From: Alphaproteobacteria bacterium
GTDB taxonomy: Bacteria; Pseudomonadota; Alphaproteobacteria; Micropepsales; Micropepsaceae
Direction of reading: 5' to 3'
Assembly: GCA_021324545.1 (NCBI GenBank)
Contig: JAJPIX010000003.1
Location: 1 to 55,789, forward strand
DNA: 55,789 nucleotides
Positions 43,610 to 51,546 of this stretch are shown here, piece by piece; the first letter of the stretch is position 1, and every line of letters starts with the position of its first letter. The position numbers were made by a program, and so were the translations under genes. The notes under the pieces were generated by a model. It saw only the letters and a program-made list of their open reading frames with translations. It was not told where the DNA came from and did not search any database.

Positions 43610-44412
43610 CTTGCGTTCGCCGCCTGGACGGCGCGCCTGGCCATCACGTTCAGCAGATGCGCGCGATATTCCGCGGACGCATGAATGTCGGAATTGAGCG
43701 CTTCCGGCGAAACCGCGATATCCGCGATCGCTTCTGGCGCGAAATTGCGGGCCAGCGCGGATTCCATCTCCCTGATCCGGAAGACGCAGGACGCCGCCCC
43801 GGTCGCCGCCACGCGCACACTGTCGGCCGCCTTTGCGACGAACACCCCGGGCATGGCATAGCGGGATGCCGGATTGCGGAATTTCGCATAGGCCGCGAGC
43901 TGCGGAATCGGGAATGAAACCTCTGTCACGATTTCGCCGTCCTCGAGCGCGGTGCTGAACATGCCGGTGAAGAAATCATCCGCCGCTATGCTGCGTTTCA
44001 TCGTCCTGACTGTGGCGTTCAACGCCAGAACGGCCGCCGGATAATCTGCCGCCGGGTCATTGTTCGCGATCGAGCCGCCGAGTGTGCCCATCGAGCGCAC
44101 GGCGGGATCGCCGATCATTGCCGCAAGCTCCGACAGCGCGGGAATTGCCCGCGCAACATCCGCGGACGTCGCCACGTCGTGATGGCGCGTGCCGGCGCCG
44201 ATCACGACCGCATCGCCGGCCACACGGATGAACGCCAGCTCCTTCAGCGCGCCAATGTCGACAAGGGCGGAGGGTTGGGCAAGCCGCTGCTTCATCGCCG
44301 GAATGATCGTCTGCCCGCCGGCCAGGAATTTCGCATCCGGCATTTTCGCGATCAGCGCCGCCGCTTCGGCCAGCGTCTTCGGACGATGGTAATTGAAAGA
44401 ATAGGGGATCAT
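43606..44412 (-). CDS. coxM: FAD-binding medium subunit of a CO-dehydrogenase-type molybdenum hydroxylase
   Basis: 268 residues of the CoxM/CutM family. FAD-binding segments are [19 protein letters not shown] near residues 30-48 and [18 protein letters not shown] near residues 105-125. The C-terminal CO_deh_flav_C domain fits the length. The enzyme form would be CoxLMS. It overlaps coxS and the XdhC-N gene (ATGA each). No large subunit accompanies it in the window. Confidence 0.92.
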   Translation of the reverse strand: MIPYSFNYHRPKTLAEAAALIAKMPDAKFLAGGQTIIPAMKQRLAQPSALVDIGALKELAFIRVAGDAVVIGAGTRHHDVATSADVARAIPALSELAAMIGDPAVRSMGTLGGSIANNDPAADYPAAVLALNATVRTMKRSIAADDFFTGMFSTALEDGEIVTEVSFPIPQLAAYAKFRNPASRYAMPGVFVAKAADSVRVAATGAASCVFRIREMESALARNFAPEAIADIAVSPEALNSDIHASAEYRAHLLNVMARRAVQAANAR

Positions 44413-44882
44413 GCCGCGCCACCCATCCGTTTGGCGGCATCTTCAATGGCGCTGACTATGTTGTGGTAACCCGTGCAACGGCAGATGTTGCCTTCGAGCT
44501 CCTCGCGGATTTGCGCGCGGCTGTTCGCGCGGCCGCGGCGGATGATGTCCACGGCCGTCATGATCATTCCCGGCGTGCAAAATCCGCACTGCAGGCCGTG
44601 ATTGTCGCGGAAGGCTTCCTGGACCGGGTGCAGCTTTCCGTCCCGGGCCAGCCCTTCGATCGTGGTAACGTTTGCGCCATCGGCCTGCGCTGCGAACATG
44701 GTGCAGCTTTTCACCGCGCGGCCGTTCACATGCACGACGCAGGCGCCGCACTGGCTTGTGTCGCAGCCGATGTGCGTGCCCGTCAGGCGCAGGTGTTCGC
44801 GCAGGAAATAGACAAGCAGCGTGCGGTCCTCGACATCGGCCGAGACGGGCTTGCCGTTCACCGTCATCGAAATGGCGGCCAT
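44409..44882 (-). CDS. coxS: [2Fe-2S] small subunit of a CO-dehydrogenase-type molybdenum hydroxylase
   Basis: 157 residues with both [2Fe-2S] clusters of the CoxS/xanthine-dehydrogenase family. The plant-type cluster is bound by Cys in [16 protein letters not shown] plus the next Cys in KSC, the second by [10 protein letters not shown] and [10 protein letters not shown]. Electron transfer from the molybdenum site to FAD is the expected role. Overlaps coxM by four bases. Its clusters would come from the Suf system. Confidence 0.95.
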   Translation of the reverse strand: MAAISMTVNGKPVSADVEDRTLLVYFLREHLRLTGTHIGCDTSQCGACVVHVNGRAVKSCTMFAAQADGANVTTIEGLARDGKLHPVQEAFRDNHGLQCGFCTPGMIMTAVDIIRRGRANSRAQIREELEGNICRCTGYHNIVSAIEDAAKRMGGAA

Positions 44883-44946
44883 GAAAACTCCCGGAATAGC
44901 GGTCTGTCAAAGTTTCGGCGCGCGCGCCTTGCGCGTCAAGGCAGGC

Positions 44947-45552
44947 TCAAAGCACCAGCCCGAACAGCACAAGCAGGATCACGATCACTGCGATCAGGCC
45001 GATCACCCAGATTTCCGGCGCAAGACCGGGCCGCGACTCCTGCGCGGTCGCGACAGGCGAGGGGACGGCCGCGGGCGGAGCGGATTCGGCCGGCGTGGCC
45101 GCGGGCAGGCCCGCATGGGCGACAGCTGTGACAAAGCGCGCAAAGAAATCGTCGGCGATCTGTTTGGCGGCGCCGTCGAGCAACCGCTGGCCGATCTGCG
45201 CGAGCTTTCCGCCCACGGTTGCGCCGGCGTCATAGCTCAACAGCGTGCCGGTATCATGGGGTTCGAGCCGCACTTCGGCCTGTCCCTTTGCAAAGCCTGC
45301 AACGCCGCCTTGCCCTTCGCCTTTGAGAATGCACCGGCGCGGCGGATCGAGATCGGTCAGCGTCACCCGGCCTTTGAACGTGGCGTTCACGGGACCGACC
45401 TTCAATTTCGCGGCCGCCTGAAATTCGGTGTCGCCGGTTTTGATCAGACTCTGACAGCCGGGGATGCAACCCTTGAGGATTTCAGGATCGTTCAAGGCTG
45501 CCCAAACCACATCGGGGGGCGCAGGTATGGCATAGCGTCCGTTGAACTCCAT
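44947..45552 (-). CDS. coxG: CoxG-like SRPBCC protein
   Basis: 201 residues. SRPBCC lipid-binding-fold domain of the CoxG family over residues 1-145 (MEFNGRYAIPAPPDVVWAAL, GKLAQIGQRLLDGAAKQIADDFF). A proline/alanine-rich linker leads to a C-terminal membrane helix (about 181-201, IWVIGLIAVIVILLVLFGLVL), which suggests the CO-dehydrogenase is anchored to the membrane. It lies 64 bp upstream of coxS in the same direction. Strong match; precise role in the family still inferred. Confidence 0.9.
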   Translation of the reverse strand: MEFNGRYAIPAPPDVVWAALNDPEILKGCIPGCQSLIKTGDTEFQAAAKLKVGPVNATFKGRVTLTDLDPPRRCILKGEGQGGVAGFAKGQAEVRLEPHDTGTLLSYDAGATVGGKLAQIGQRLLDGAAKQIADDFFARFVTAVAHAGLPAATPAESAPPAAVPSPVATAQESRPGLAPEIWVIGLIAVIVILLVLFGLVL

Positions 45553-45681
45553 CGGGCTCTATTCCTTTTGCTTGCGCTTAAATCGAAAATTCCGGCAATG
45601 ACTTAGCCTATCTTCCGCGAAAAGCGTCAAACCCTTCGCGTTTTTATGACGGAATTGCTTCACCGCTCCCTGCGACTGTGG

Positions 45682-45707
45682 TAAACATCCTGTTAACCTT
45701 ATTTTTA
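45682..45707. promoter_or_regulatory. CtrA-like AT-rich boxes before the cold-shock gene
   Basis: TAAA-N7-TTAA-N7-TTTA at 45682-45707, where TTAACC (45693-45698) matches the CtrA half site and TTAA-N7-TTAA is the alphaproteobacterial consensus; each outer tetramer has one mismatch. 28 bp upstream of the start. Divergent coxG could share it. Suggestive only. Confidence 0.3.
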
Positions 45708-45734
45708 CCAATTGCTGGGGCAGAGGGGATGGAT

Positions 45735-46262
45735 ATGAGCGTCGCGGCTTCCGCCAGCCTGGGCGAAGCTATGTTCGAAGTTGCAGGCTCCGTAAAGTGG
45801 TTCGATCTCGCAAAGGGATACGGTTTCATCAAGCCGTCGAACAGCCAGTATGGCGATGTCCTGCTGCACCAGACATGCGTTCGCCAGTCGGGCTACAAGG
45901 CCGCTTATGAGGGCGCGCAGGTCGTTTGCGAAGCCGTGCAGGGCCCCAAGGGACTCCAGGCCCGCCGCATCCTGTCGCTGGACAATTCGACCGCCTCGCC
46001 ACAGGCCATGATGCACCGGACATCGCGCTACACGGCCGAGCCGCGCGGCCCCGCCTTCGACGCCACGGTGAAGTGGTTCAACCGGGGCAAAGGCTATGGC
46101 TTTGTATCGCGCGGACCCAATACGCCGGACATCTTCGTGCACATGGAAACGCTGCGCCGGTCGGGCATTCGCGAGCTAAAGCAGGGCCAGCATGTGCGCG
46201 TGCGGGCGGGCGATGGCCCCAAAGGCACGCTTGCGGCGGAGATCACAGTCGTCGATCCTTGA
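45735..46262 (+). CDS. Double cold-shock-domain protein
   Basis: 175 residues from ATG 45735, where GAGGGG sits 6 nt upstream; it is unsuitably close to ATG 45729. Two cold-shock domains: first with SVKWFDLAKGYGFIKP and DVLLHQ, second with TVKWFNRGKGYGFVSRG and DIFVHM, RNP1 and RNP2 motifs in each. Linker of about 30 residues is basic. The two-domain form matches the CspC/CspD-like proteins of Caulobacter-type alphaproteobacteria, which bind single-stranded RNA/DNA. Confidence 0.93.
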   Translation: MSVAASASLGEAMFEVAGSVKWFDLAKGYGFIKPSNSQYGDVLLHQTCVRQSGYKAAYEGAQVVCEAVQGPKGLQARRILSLDNSTASPQAMMHRTSRYTAEPRGPAFDATVKWFNRGKGYGFVSRGPNTPDIFVHMETLRRSGIRELKQGQHVRVRAGDGPKGTLAAEITVVDP

Positions 46263-46289
46263 GCGCGTAGCTCAGGCGGCCTGATTTTG

Positions 46290-47237
46290 ATGACCGGCGT
46301 TTCGGCGCGGTTTCGCGCGTTCCTCACGGAAGCCCCACACTGGGTCGAGCTTCTGGCGCAAGTTCCGGCAGAACATGTGCGCCGGCACGACACCATCCAT
46401 CCCGCTTTCCACGGGTGCATAGACTGGCATTCGGCCTGTCATGCGACCTGGGCGCTGCTCGCCTGCCAGCGGCTGACAGGCCAGCGCGCCCACGCGCCGA
46501 TCGTGGACTCAGTGCTGGTGCCCGACAAGCTGGCGCTTGAAGAAGCCGACCTGAAAGCGCGGCCGGATTTCGAAATGCCTTATGGCCGCGCCTGGTTTCT
46601 GCGGCTTGCACTGGAAGACCGCATCGTCACCGGTTCGACACGGCTGACGTTCTTCGCACGCACGGTTGCGGATTCGCTTGTCGCGCATTATCGCGCCGCG
46701 CCACCCAACCCGTTCGCGCGCGAATACGCCAATCCCGCTTGGGCGCTTGTCAACCTTCTCGATTACGCGCGGACCGAGAACAAACCGGAATACGCAACTT
46801 TCGCACGCGAAATGGCGGCCGCGCATTTTGTGCCGGCGCTCGACAGGCTGCCCACGCTGACGGAAGAGGACAGCTGGACCGATTTCATGGCGGTCACGCC
46901 CATGGCATGCGAAATCGCCGTGCGCACCGGCGCCATGGATGCCGCGGACGCCTTGCGAAAGGCGGGCGATCGCATTTTTGCCCTGACGCCGGTCACGGAG
47001 CCGAAACGGCCGCATCACTATGCGCTCAATTTCTCCCGCGCCTGGGCGCTGTTCGCCCTTTACGAGTCAAGCGGCGACGAGCGTCTGCTGTCGCTTTATC
47101 TGGATCACATGCTGACGGGTCTTTCACGCCCCAGCTGGTGGAGGGGCGATTACCGTGCGGTCGCCCATTGGGTGCCGCAGTTCGGAATTTTCGCGCTTCA
47201 ACGCGCCCTCCTGCATGACAAAGGCGTTAGTTCCTGA
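46290..47237 (+). CDS. DUF2891 protein
   Basis: 315 residues from ATG 46290; no signal peptide. The family motif is IHPAFHGCIDWHSACHATW near residues 35-55, with a later RAWFLRLA and MLTGLSRPSWWRGDY. An all-helical, alpha/alpha-barrel-like protein is likely. No reaction is known. 52 bp upstream of the DUF192 gene. Confidence 0.88.
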   Translation: MTGVSARFRAFLTEAPHWVELLAQVPAEHVRRHDTIHPAFHGCIDWHSACHATWALLACQRLTGQRAHAPIVDSVLVPDKLALEEADLKARPDFEMPYGRAWFLRLALEDRIVTGSTRLTFFARTVADSLVAHYRAAPPNPFAREYANPAWALVNLLDYARTENKPEYATFAREMAAAHFVPALDRLPTLTEEDSWTDFMAVTPMACEIAVRTGAMDAADALRKAGDRIFALTPVTEPKRPHHYALNFSRAWALFALYESSGDERLLSLYLDHMLTGLSRPSWWRGDYRAVAHWVPQFGIFALQRALLHDKGVSS

Positions 47238-47265
47238 ACGGGTTGCGAAAGGATAGGCTTGCGTC

Positions 47266-47742
47266 ATGAGCAGGGGGATATTTGCCATCGCCGCCATCGT
47301 GGCATTTGTGGCGTGCTGCCTGACGGACTCGTTTGCCGCCGGAAGCGCGCAGAGCCTTCCTGCGCAGATGATCACGATCGACAGCGACCGCGGACCCGTG
47401 CATTTTCGTGTGGAAATCGCCGGCGATCATGACAGCCAGGAGCGCGGACTGATGTACCGCAAATCCATGCCGCCGGATGCCGGCATGCTGTTCGACTTCC
47501 ACGGCCTGGTGGAAACGTCCTTCTGGATGAAGAACACCTATATTCCGCTGGACATTGTGTTCATCCGCGCCGACGGCACGATTTCCTCCATAGCCCCCAT
47601 GGCCACGCCGCTGTCGGAAACGCCTATCCCGTCGGGCGAGCCGGTGCGCGCGGTGCTGGAGATCAATGGAGGCCGGGCGGCGCAGCTCGGTATCGAGCCG
47701 GGCGCGAAAGTGCATGCCGCCATTTTCGGAAACGGCCGCTGA
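47266..47742 (+). CDS. DUF192 exported protein
   Basis: 158 residues with a signal peptide ([24 protein letters not shown], cysteines inside, so a lipoprotein is not certain). The DUF192 domain shows [36 protein letters not shown] and the C-terminal [17 protein letters not shown]. The family's function is unknown, usually small and extracytoplasmic. Confidence 0.9.
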   Translation: MSRGIFAIAAIVAFVACCLTDSFAAGSAQSLPAQMITIDSDRGPVHFRVEIAGDHDSQERGLMYRKSMPPDAGMLFDFHGLVETSFWMKNTYIPLDIVFIRADGTISSIAPMATPLSETPIPSGEPVRAVLEINGGRAAQLGIEPGAKVHAAIFGNGR

Positions 47743-47795
47743 AGCCCCGTTGAAGACGGCCATTCGACCGTGTAAGCCAGCGCGTCCGGCGGACC

Positions 47796-47872
47796 CGGGG
47801 CGTGGCGCAGCCTGGTAGCGCATCTGCTTTGGGAGCAGAGGGTCGCGTGTTCGAATCACGCCGCCCCGACCA
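47796..47872 (+). tRNA. tRNA-Pro(TGG)
   Basis: 77-nt cloverleaf. Acceptor CGGGGCG pairs with CGCCCCG, CCA encoded. The anticodon loop TTTGGGA carries TGG (reads CCA, and CCN by wobble). T-arm GTTCGAATC is standard. Confidence 0.97.
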
Positions 47873-47901
47873 TCCGCCACCGCCGAAGTCGGAGAACCAA
47901 C

Positions 47902-48207
47902 ATGCGCGCGCGCATCTACAAGCCCGCCAAGACGGCCATGCAATCGGGCAGGGCCCGGACGAAAATGTGGGTTCTGGAATACGAGCCCGAAACGCCGCGC
48001 GCGCCCGATCCCCTTATGGGCTGGACCAGCTCCACCGACATGCGCCAGCAGATCGAGCTTGAGTTCGACACCAAGGAAGAGGCCATCGCCTATGCCGAAA
48101 AGAACGGCATTCCCTATTCGGTGTTCGAGGCCCAGCCGGCGGTGGCCAGACCGAAGGCCTATTCCGACAATTTCCGCTTCGACCGGAAAATTCCCTGGAC
48201 CCATTAG
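47902..48207 (+). CDS. NDUFS4-like NADH dehydrogenase accessory subunit
   Basis: 101-residue protein of the ETC complex I subunit family (homologous to mitochondrial NDUFS4, 18 kDa). Sequence features: [27 protein letters not shown] at the N-terminus, [30 protein letters not shown] and a C-terminal [15 protein letters not shown]. It joins the peripheral arm of complex I. Characteristic of alphaproteobacteria. Lies between two tRNA genes. Confidence 0.95.
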   Translation: MRARIYKPAKTAMQSGRARTKMWVLEYEPETPRAPDPLMGWTSSTDMRQQIELEFDTKEEAIAYAEKNGIPYSVFEAQPAVARPKAYSDNFRFDRKIPWTH

Positions 48208-48303
48208 ACCTGCCGGGCTTCGGGGCCTCCGAAATCGGAAACGGGAAATCGGCGGTATAGTCTTCGCCAGGCCGGATTCTGATTTTCGGATTCCGGCCCG
48301 AAG

Positions 48304-48379
48304 GGCCCCGTAGCTCAATGGATAGAGCAACAGCCTTCTAAGCTGCGGGTTGCAGGTTCGATTCCTGCCGGGGCCGCCA
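48304..48379 (+). tRNA. tRNA-Arg(TCT)
   Basis: 76-nt cloverleaf: acceptor GGCCCCG with CGGGGCC, discriminator G, CCA encoded. Anticodon loop CTTCTAA gives TCT, which reads AGA (and AGG by wobble). D-arm GCTCAATGGATAGAGC and T-arm GGTTCGATTCC are standard. Confidence 0.96.
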
Positions 48380-48397
48380 GCATCTTCCGGAGAGGCC

Positions 48398-48841
48398 ATG
48401 AAGCGCCTGATGACCATCGGTTACGAGAAGGCTGACGCCCCCCGGTTTATTGCCGCGCTGAAGAAGGCGGGCGTGGACAGGCTGGTGGACGTGCGCGCTG
48501 TGGCCTTTTCACACAAGAAGGGATTCTCGAAATCCGCCCTGGCGGCGACTCTGAAGAAAAACGGCATCGGTTACGTGCATCTGCGCGGCCTTGGCGCACC
48601 GAAAGCCGCGCGCAAGGCGCATGAGACCGACATGGCCGAATTCCGCCGGCTTTACCGCGCACATCTGAAGACGCCCGACGCGCAGGCGCAGATGGAGGAA
48701 TTGAAGAGGCTCGTGCGCGACGCGAAATGCTGCCTGATGTGTTTCGAGCGCGATCCGGAAATCTGTCACCGCAGACTTGCAGCCGCGGCGCTGGCCAGGA
48801 AGATGCCGGTGAAAATCATCGATCTGTTCGTCGCAGCATGA
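48398..48841 (+). CDS. DUF488 protein
   Basis: 147 residues, ATG 48398, 18 bp after the tRNA-Arg. Recognised by MTIGYEKADAPRFIAALKK, VDVRAVAFSHKKGFSK and the closing CFERDPEICHR motif. Function unknown; the conserved Cys/His end resembles a metal or catalytic site. The upstream in-frame start at 48350 lies in the tRNA gene. Confidence 0.93.
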   Translation: MKRLMTIGYEKADAPRFIAALKKAGVDRLVDVRAVAFSHKKGFSKSALAATLKKNGIGYVHLRGLGAPKAARKAHETDMAEFRRLYRAHLKTPDAQAQMEELKRLVRDAKCCLMCFERDPEICHRRLAAAALARKMPVKIIDLFVAA

Positions 48842-48893
48842 AGAAGCCGCCGCGATGGAATTCGCGGCGGCTCCAGAGTGGTTCGCAAACCTG

Positions 48894-49406
48894 TTATTCG
48901 CCAGGCGGTGGCGGCGGCGGATTGCCCGGCGGCGGGGGCGGCGGCGGGCCATAACCTGCCGGCGGCGGCGGATAGCGATACATCCGCGGCCGCTCGACCC
49001 TGTGGCCTCTGGCCGTCATGCATTGCGCATAGGCGATATTGTATTGGCGCTGGATGCCGCGCTGGCCCCAGGAGGATTCGTTGGCGCCGATGCTGGAGCC
49101 CACGACTGCGCCGGATGCGGCGCCGATGGCCGCGCCACGGCCATTGCCCACGGCCGCGCCGAGACCGGCCCCAAGCGCTGTTCCGATCACGGCCGTGCCG
49201 ATCGCGCGATTGTTCACGTCATTGACTCGGCCGGCCACGCGGTCGCTCGCATATTGCTGGCAGCTGGCGTCATCGGCCTGGAATTGCTCCATGGATTTCC
49301 CGGGGCCCGGCATGACCGGAATCGTGGGCCCATATGGCTCGGTCGCGCAGCCGCCAAGAACCAACAGTGCCGCGCCGGCGGCAAGTTTTGCGTGCAGATA
49401 TCTCAT
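48894..49406 (-). CDS. Glycine-zipper lipoprotein with proline-rich tail
   Basis: 170 residues from ATG 49406 (GAGGA 7 nt upstream). Lipobox LVLGGC gives an acylated Cys at about residue 20, so it is an outer-membrane-type lipoprotein. A glycine-zipper stretch (AIGTAVIGTALGAGLGAAVGNGRGAAIGAASGAVVG, about 68-103) could insert in membranes. The tail after residue 140 is poly-proline (PPPPPPPGNPPPPPPG). Two cysteines lie in the middle. Function unknown; family members are common in alphaproteobacteria. Confidence 0.85.
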   Translation of the reverse strand: MRYLHAKLAAGAALLVLGGCATEPYGPTIPVMPGPGKSMEQFQADDASCQQYASDRVAGRVNDVNNRAIGTAVIGTALGAGLGAAVGNGRGAAIGAASGAVVGSSIGANESSWGQRGIQRQYNIAYAQCMTARGHRVERPRMYRYPPPPAGYGPPPPPPPGNPPPPPPGE

Positions 49407-49587
49407 ACTCACATCCTCGCTTTAGGGGGCGTAACGGGCGGATCATTTCCGCAGCCGCCAAAACAACGGCCGGGAAGATGTCCCAGATTTCCTGAACCGG
49501 CGATGAATGAAATTTCGTCGAATTCGCGCAAGACGGCGGAAACTTTGGCGCCCAACGCCGTTAACAATCGGCAATGGGCGCACGATC

Positions 49588-49854
49588 ATGCGGTTTGGCC
49601 TTCTCATATTTCCGGCGATGCTGACGGCGTTGGCAGCCCCGGCAATGGGCGCACAGCAGGATGCAAGGCAGGGGACCAGCGTGACCGTCGCAAGTGCTGA
49701 GCCGGCACAACAGCACACCGATGCCGATCATCAGGATGGAAGCGCCCGCGCGGCCACCGGCGCGCCAAGGCGGATCAGTCCGCTTGGCGGGAATGACGAA
49801 GAGGCCTGGTCGCATGTCGGAGAGCCGCTGAAATTTACCCACAGGCATGACTGA
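49588..49854 (+). CDS. Small secreted unknown
   Basis: 88 residues, ATG 49588, with a Sec signal peptide (MRFGLLIFPAMLTALAAPAMGA). The mature part is hydrophilic with His/Asp-rich HTDADHQDGSARAATG and ends in PLKFTHRHD, with no domain I recognise. The frame continues upstream to 49507 without a signal-like start. Weaker evidence than its neighbours: no clear ribosome-binding site. Confidence 0.55.
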   Translation: MRFGLLIFPAMLTALAAPAMGAQQDARQGTSVTVASAEPAQQHTDADHQDGSARAATGAPRRISPLGGNDEEAWSHVGEPLKFTHRHD

Positions 49855-49912
49855 CGATCGGGTTCGGCGGGCCGATTGACGGCCCCGCCTTGTCCGTTAC
49901 AAGTCGGTCACC

Positions 49913-51217
49913 ATGAAGGTCAGCGGCGGAAAGTGGTCGAACTGGTCGGGCGGGGTTGTCTGCAAACCCAGATCCGTCATCGCGCCCCGCGATGAGCTCG
50001 AGTTGGCTGCGGCCGTCCGCAAGGCAGAGGGCGCCATACGTGCGCCCGGGACCGGTCATTCCTTCACGCCCGTCTGCGCAACCGACGGCTTGATGATCGA
50101 TCTGTCCGCGTTCGACGGACTCAAGGGTTTTGACCCCGGCAGGCATGTGGCCACGCTGGGGGCGGGCATTCCCATTTGGGCCATCGGCCCCCTGCTGCAT
50201 CCGCTGGGCTATGCGCTCAAGAACCAGGGCGATATTGACCGCCAGTCGCTGGGTGGCGTGGTCGGCACCGGCACGCACGGGACGGGCCGCACACTTTGCA
50301 GCATGTCGGCGGAAGTCGCGGGTTTCCGCCTTGTTACCGCGTCGGGCGAAGTCATCGACTGCTCGGCGGAGGAAAACGCCGATGTCTGTGCCGCCGGCCG
50401 AGTTTCGCTCGGCATGCTCGGCATCATGACCGAAATCTCGATAAATGTGCGGCCGGCGTACAAACTGGAGCAGAAGGAATTTCTGCTGCCGGTGAGCGAG
50501 CTTTTCCAGAAGCTCGATTCGCTCATTGCGGACAACCGGCATTTCGAATTTTTCTGGTTTCCCTATGCGGATGCCGCCGTCTGCAAGACGCTGAACGAGA
50601 CCGACAAACCCGCGCCGGAGCCGCGCACGCTGGAAGAGATGCGCGCGCGCGGCGAAAAGGCAAACGCGGCGGAAACCGCATTCCAGCTCTTCAACGAAGT
50701 GTTGCGCGCCGCTCCCGCCATGTTGCGCCCGTTTCACCGGCTGTTTACGAGACTGATGCCGGGGCCTTCACGCGTGCGCTGGAGCCACGAAATCTATCCA
50801 AGCCCCCGCACCGTGCGGTTCAACGAAATGGAATATGCGGTGCCGGTGGAAAAGGGCGCCGATTGCGTGCGCGAGGTCGCCGAAACCATCCGCAGGCAGA
50901 AAATCAACACCGGCTTCCCGATCGAGTACCGGACGGTCGCCGCCGACGATGTGTGGCTATCGCCGTTCTACCGGCGCGACAGCGCCACGATTGCGGTCCA
51001 TCAATACGCAAGAGTGGATTACGGCCCGATGTTCAACGCGATCGAGGCGATCTTCCGGCGCTATGACGGCCGCCCGCATTGGGGCAAGCGCCACACGCGC
51101 AGCCACAGGGAGCTGGAATCGCTCTATCCGCAATATGGCGCTTTTCGGGCACTCCGCCGCAAATTGGACCCAAATGAGAAGTTCTTGAACCCGTATCTGC
51201 GCGCTATATTTGAATAG
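49913..51217 (+). CDS. FAD-dependent sugar-1,4-lactone oxidase
   Basis: 434 residues of the vanillyl-alcohol-oxidase superfamily. FAD-binding elements are RAPGTGHSFTPV (loop before the flavin), GAGIPIWAI and GDIDRQSLGGVVGTGTHGTGR. The C-terminal D-arabinono-1,4-lactone oxidase domain contains the diagnostic HWGKRH. It oxidises an aldonolactone such as L-gulono- or D-arabinono-lactone with oxygen or another acceptor. No signal peptide. The substrate is not decided by the sequence. The small membrane gene follows 23 bp later. Confidence 0.92.
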   Translation: MKVSGGKWSNWSGGVVCKPRSVIAPRDELELAAAVRKAEGAIRAPGTGHSFTPVCATDGLMIDLSAFDGLKGFDPGRHVATLGAGIPIWAIGPLLHPLGYALKNQGDIDRQSLGGVVGTGTHGTGRTLCSMSAEVAGFRLVTASGEVIDCSAEENADVCAAGRVSLGMLGIMTEISINVRPAYKLEQKEFLLPVSELFQKLDSLIADNRHFEFFWFPYADAAVCKTLNETDKPAPEPRTLEEMRARGEKANAAETAFQLFNEVLRAAPAMLRPFHRLFTRLMPGPSRVRWSHEIYPSPRTVRFNEMEYAVPVEKGADCVREVAETIRRQKINTGFPIEYRTVAADDVWLSPFYRRDSATIAVHQYARVDYGPMFNAIEAIFRRYDGRPHWGKRHTRSHRELESLYPQYGAFRALRRKLDPNEKFLNPYLRAIFE

Positions 51218-51240
51218 CGGAACGGTGGATGGAGGCGTTC

Positions 51241-51501
51241 ATGCGGCGGCATCTCTGGATTCTGGGACTGGCGGCGCTGGCCGGGGTCGTTGCGAGCTTC
51301 CTGATTGTGGACGACAACTATCCGCTGGGCGCGATCATGGGCGCGATTTCGGGTATCTTTGTGGTGATCTTCATTCGCGCTTGGCCGCACGATCTCGACC
51401 CGCGAGAGCGCAACGGCAAGGTCATCGTCAACGTGCATGTCAACGGGCGCAAGCTGGAAGAAAGCCGGTTTTCACGATCCCGCGCCCGGGCGCGATCCTA
51501 G
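51241..51501 (+). CDS. Small two-span membrane protein of unknown function
   Basis: 86 residues from ATG 51241, chosen because GGAGG lies 5 nt upstream; ATG 51229 is in frame but has no such site. Two hydrophobic spans (about 4-21 and 29-47) and a cytoplasmic basic tail ending in RSRARARS. 23 bp after the lactone-oxidase gene, so it may be co-transcribed with it. No family recognised. Confidence 0.72.
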   Translation: MRRHLWILGLAALAGVVASFLIVDDNYPLGAIMGAISGIFVVIFIRAWPHDLDPRERNGKVIVNVHVNGRKLEESRFSRSRARARS

Positions 51502-51546
51502 GAAAGAGCCAATCGCGGGCGGCGCCGGGCGCCATGCCCGCCCGGG

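Noticed and set aside
42499-45552. A disrupted or frameshifted coxL gene.
   Set aside because: No stretch resembling CoxL was found on either strand; all bases of the cluster are used by other intact genes.
46262-46290. tRNA-like start (GCGCGTAGCTCAGGCGG) after the cold-shock gene.
   Set aside because: No matching acceptor, anticodon or T-arm follows; only a short chance match.
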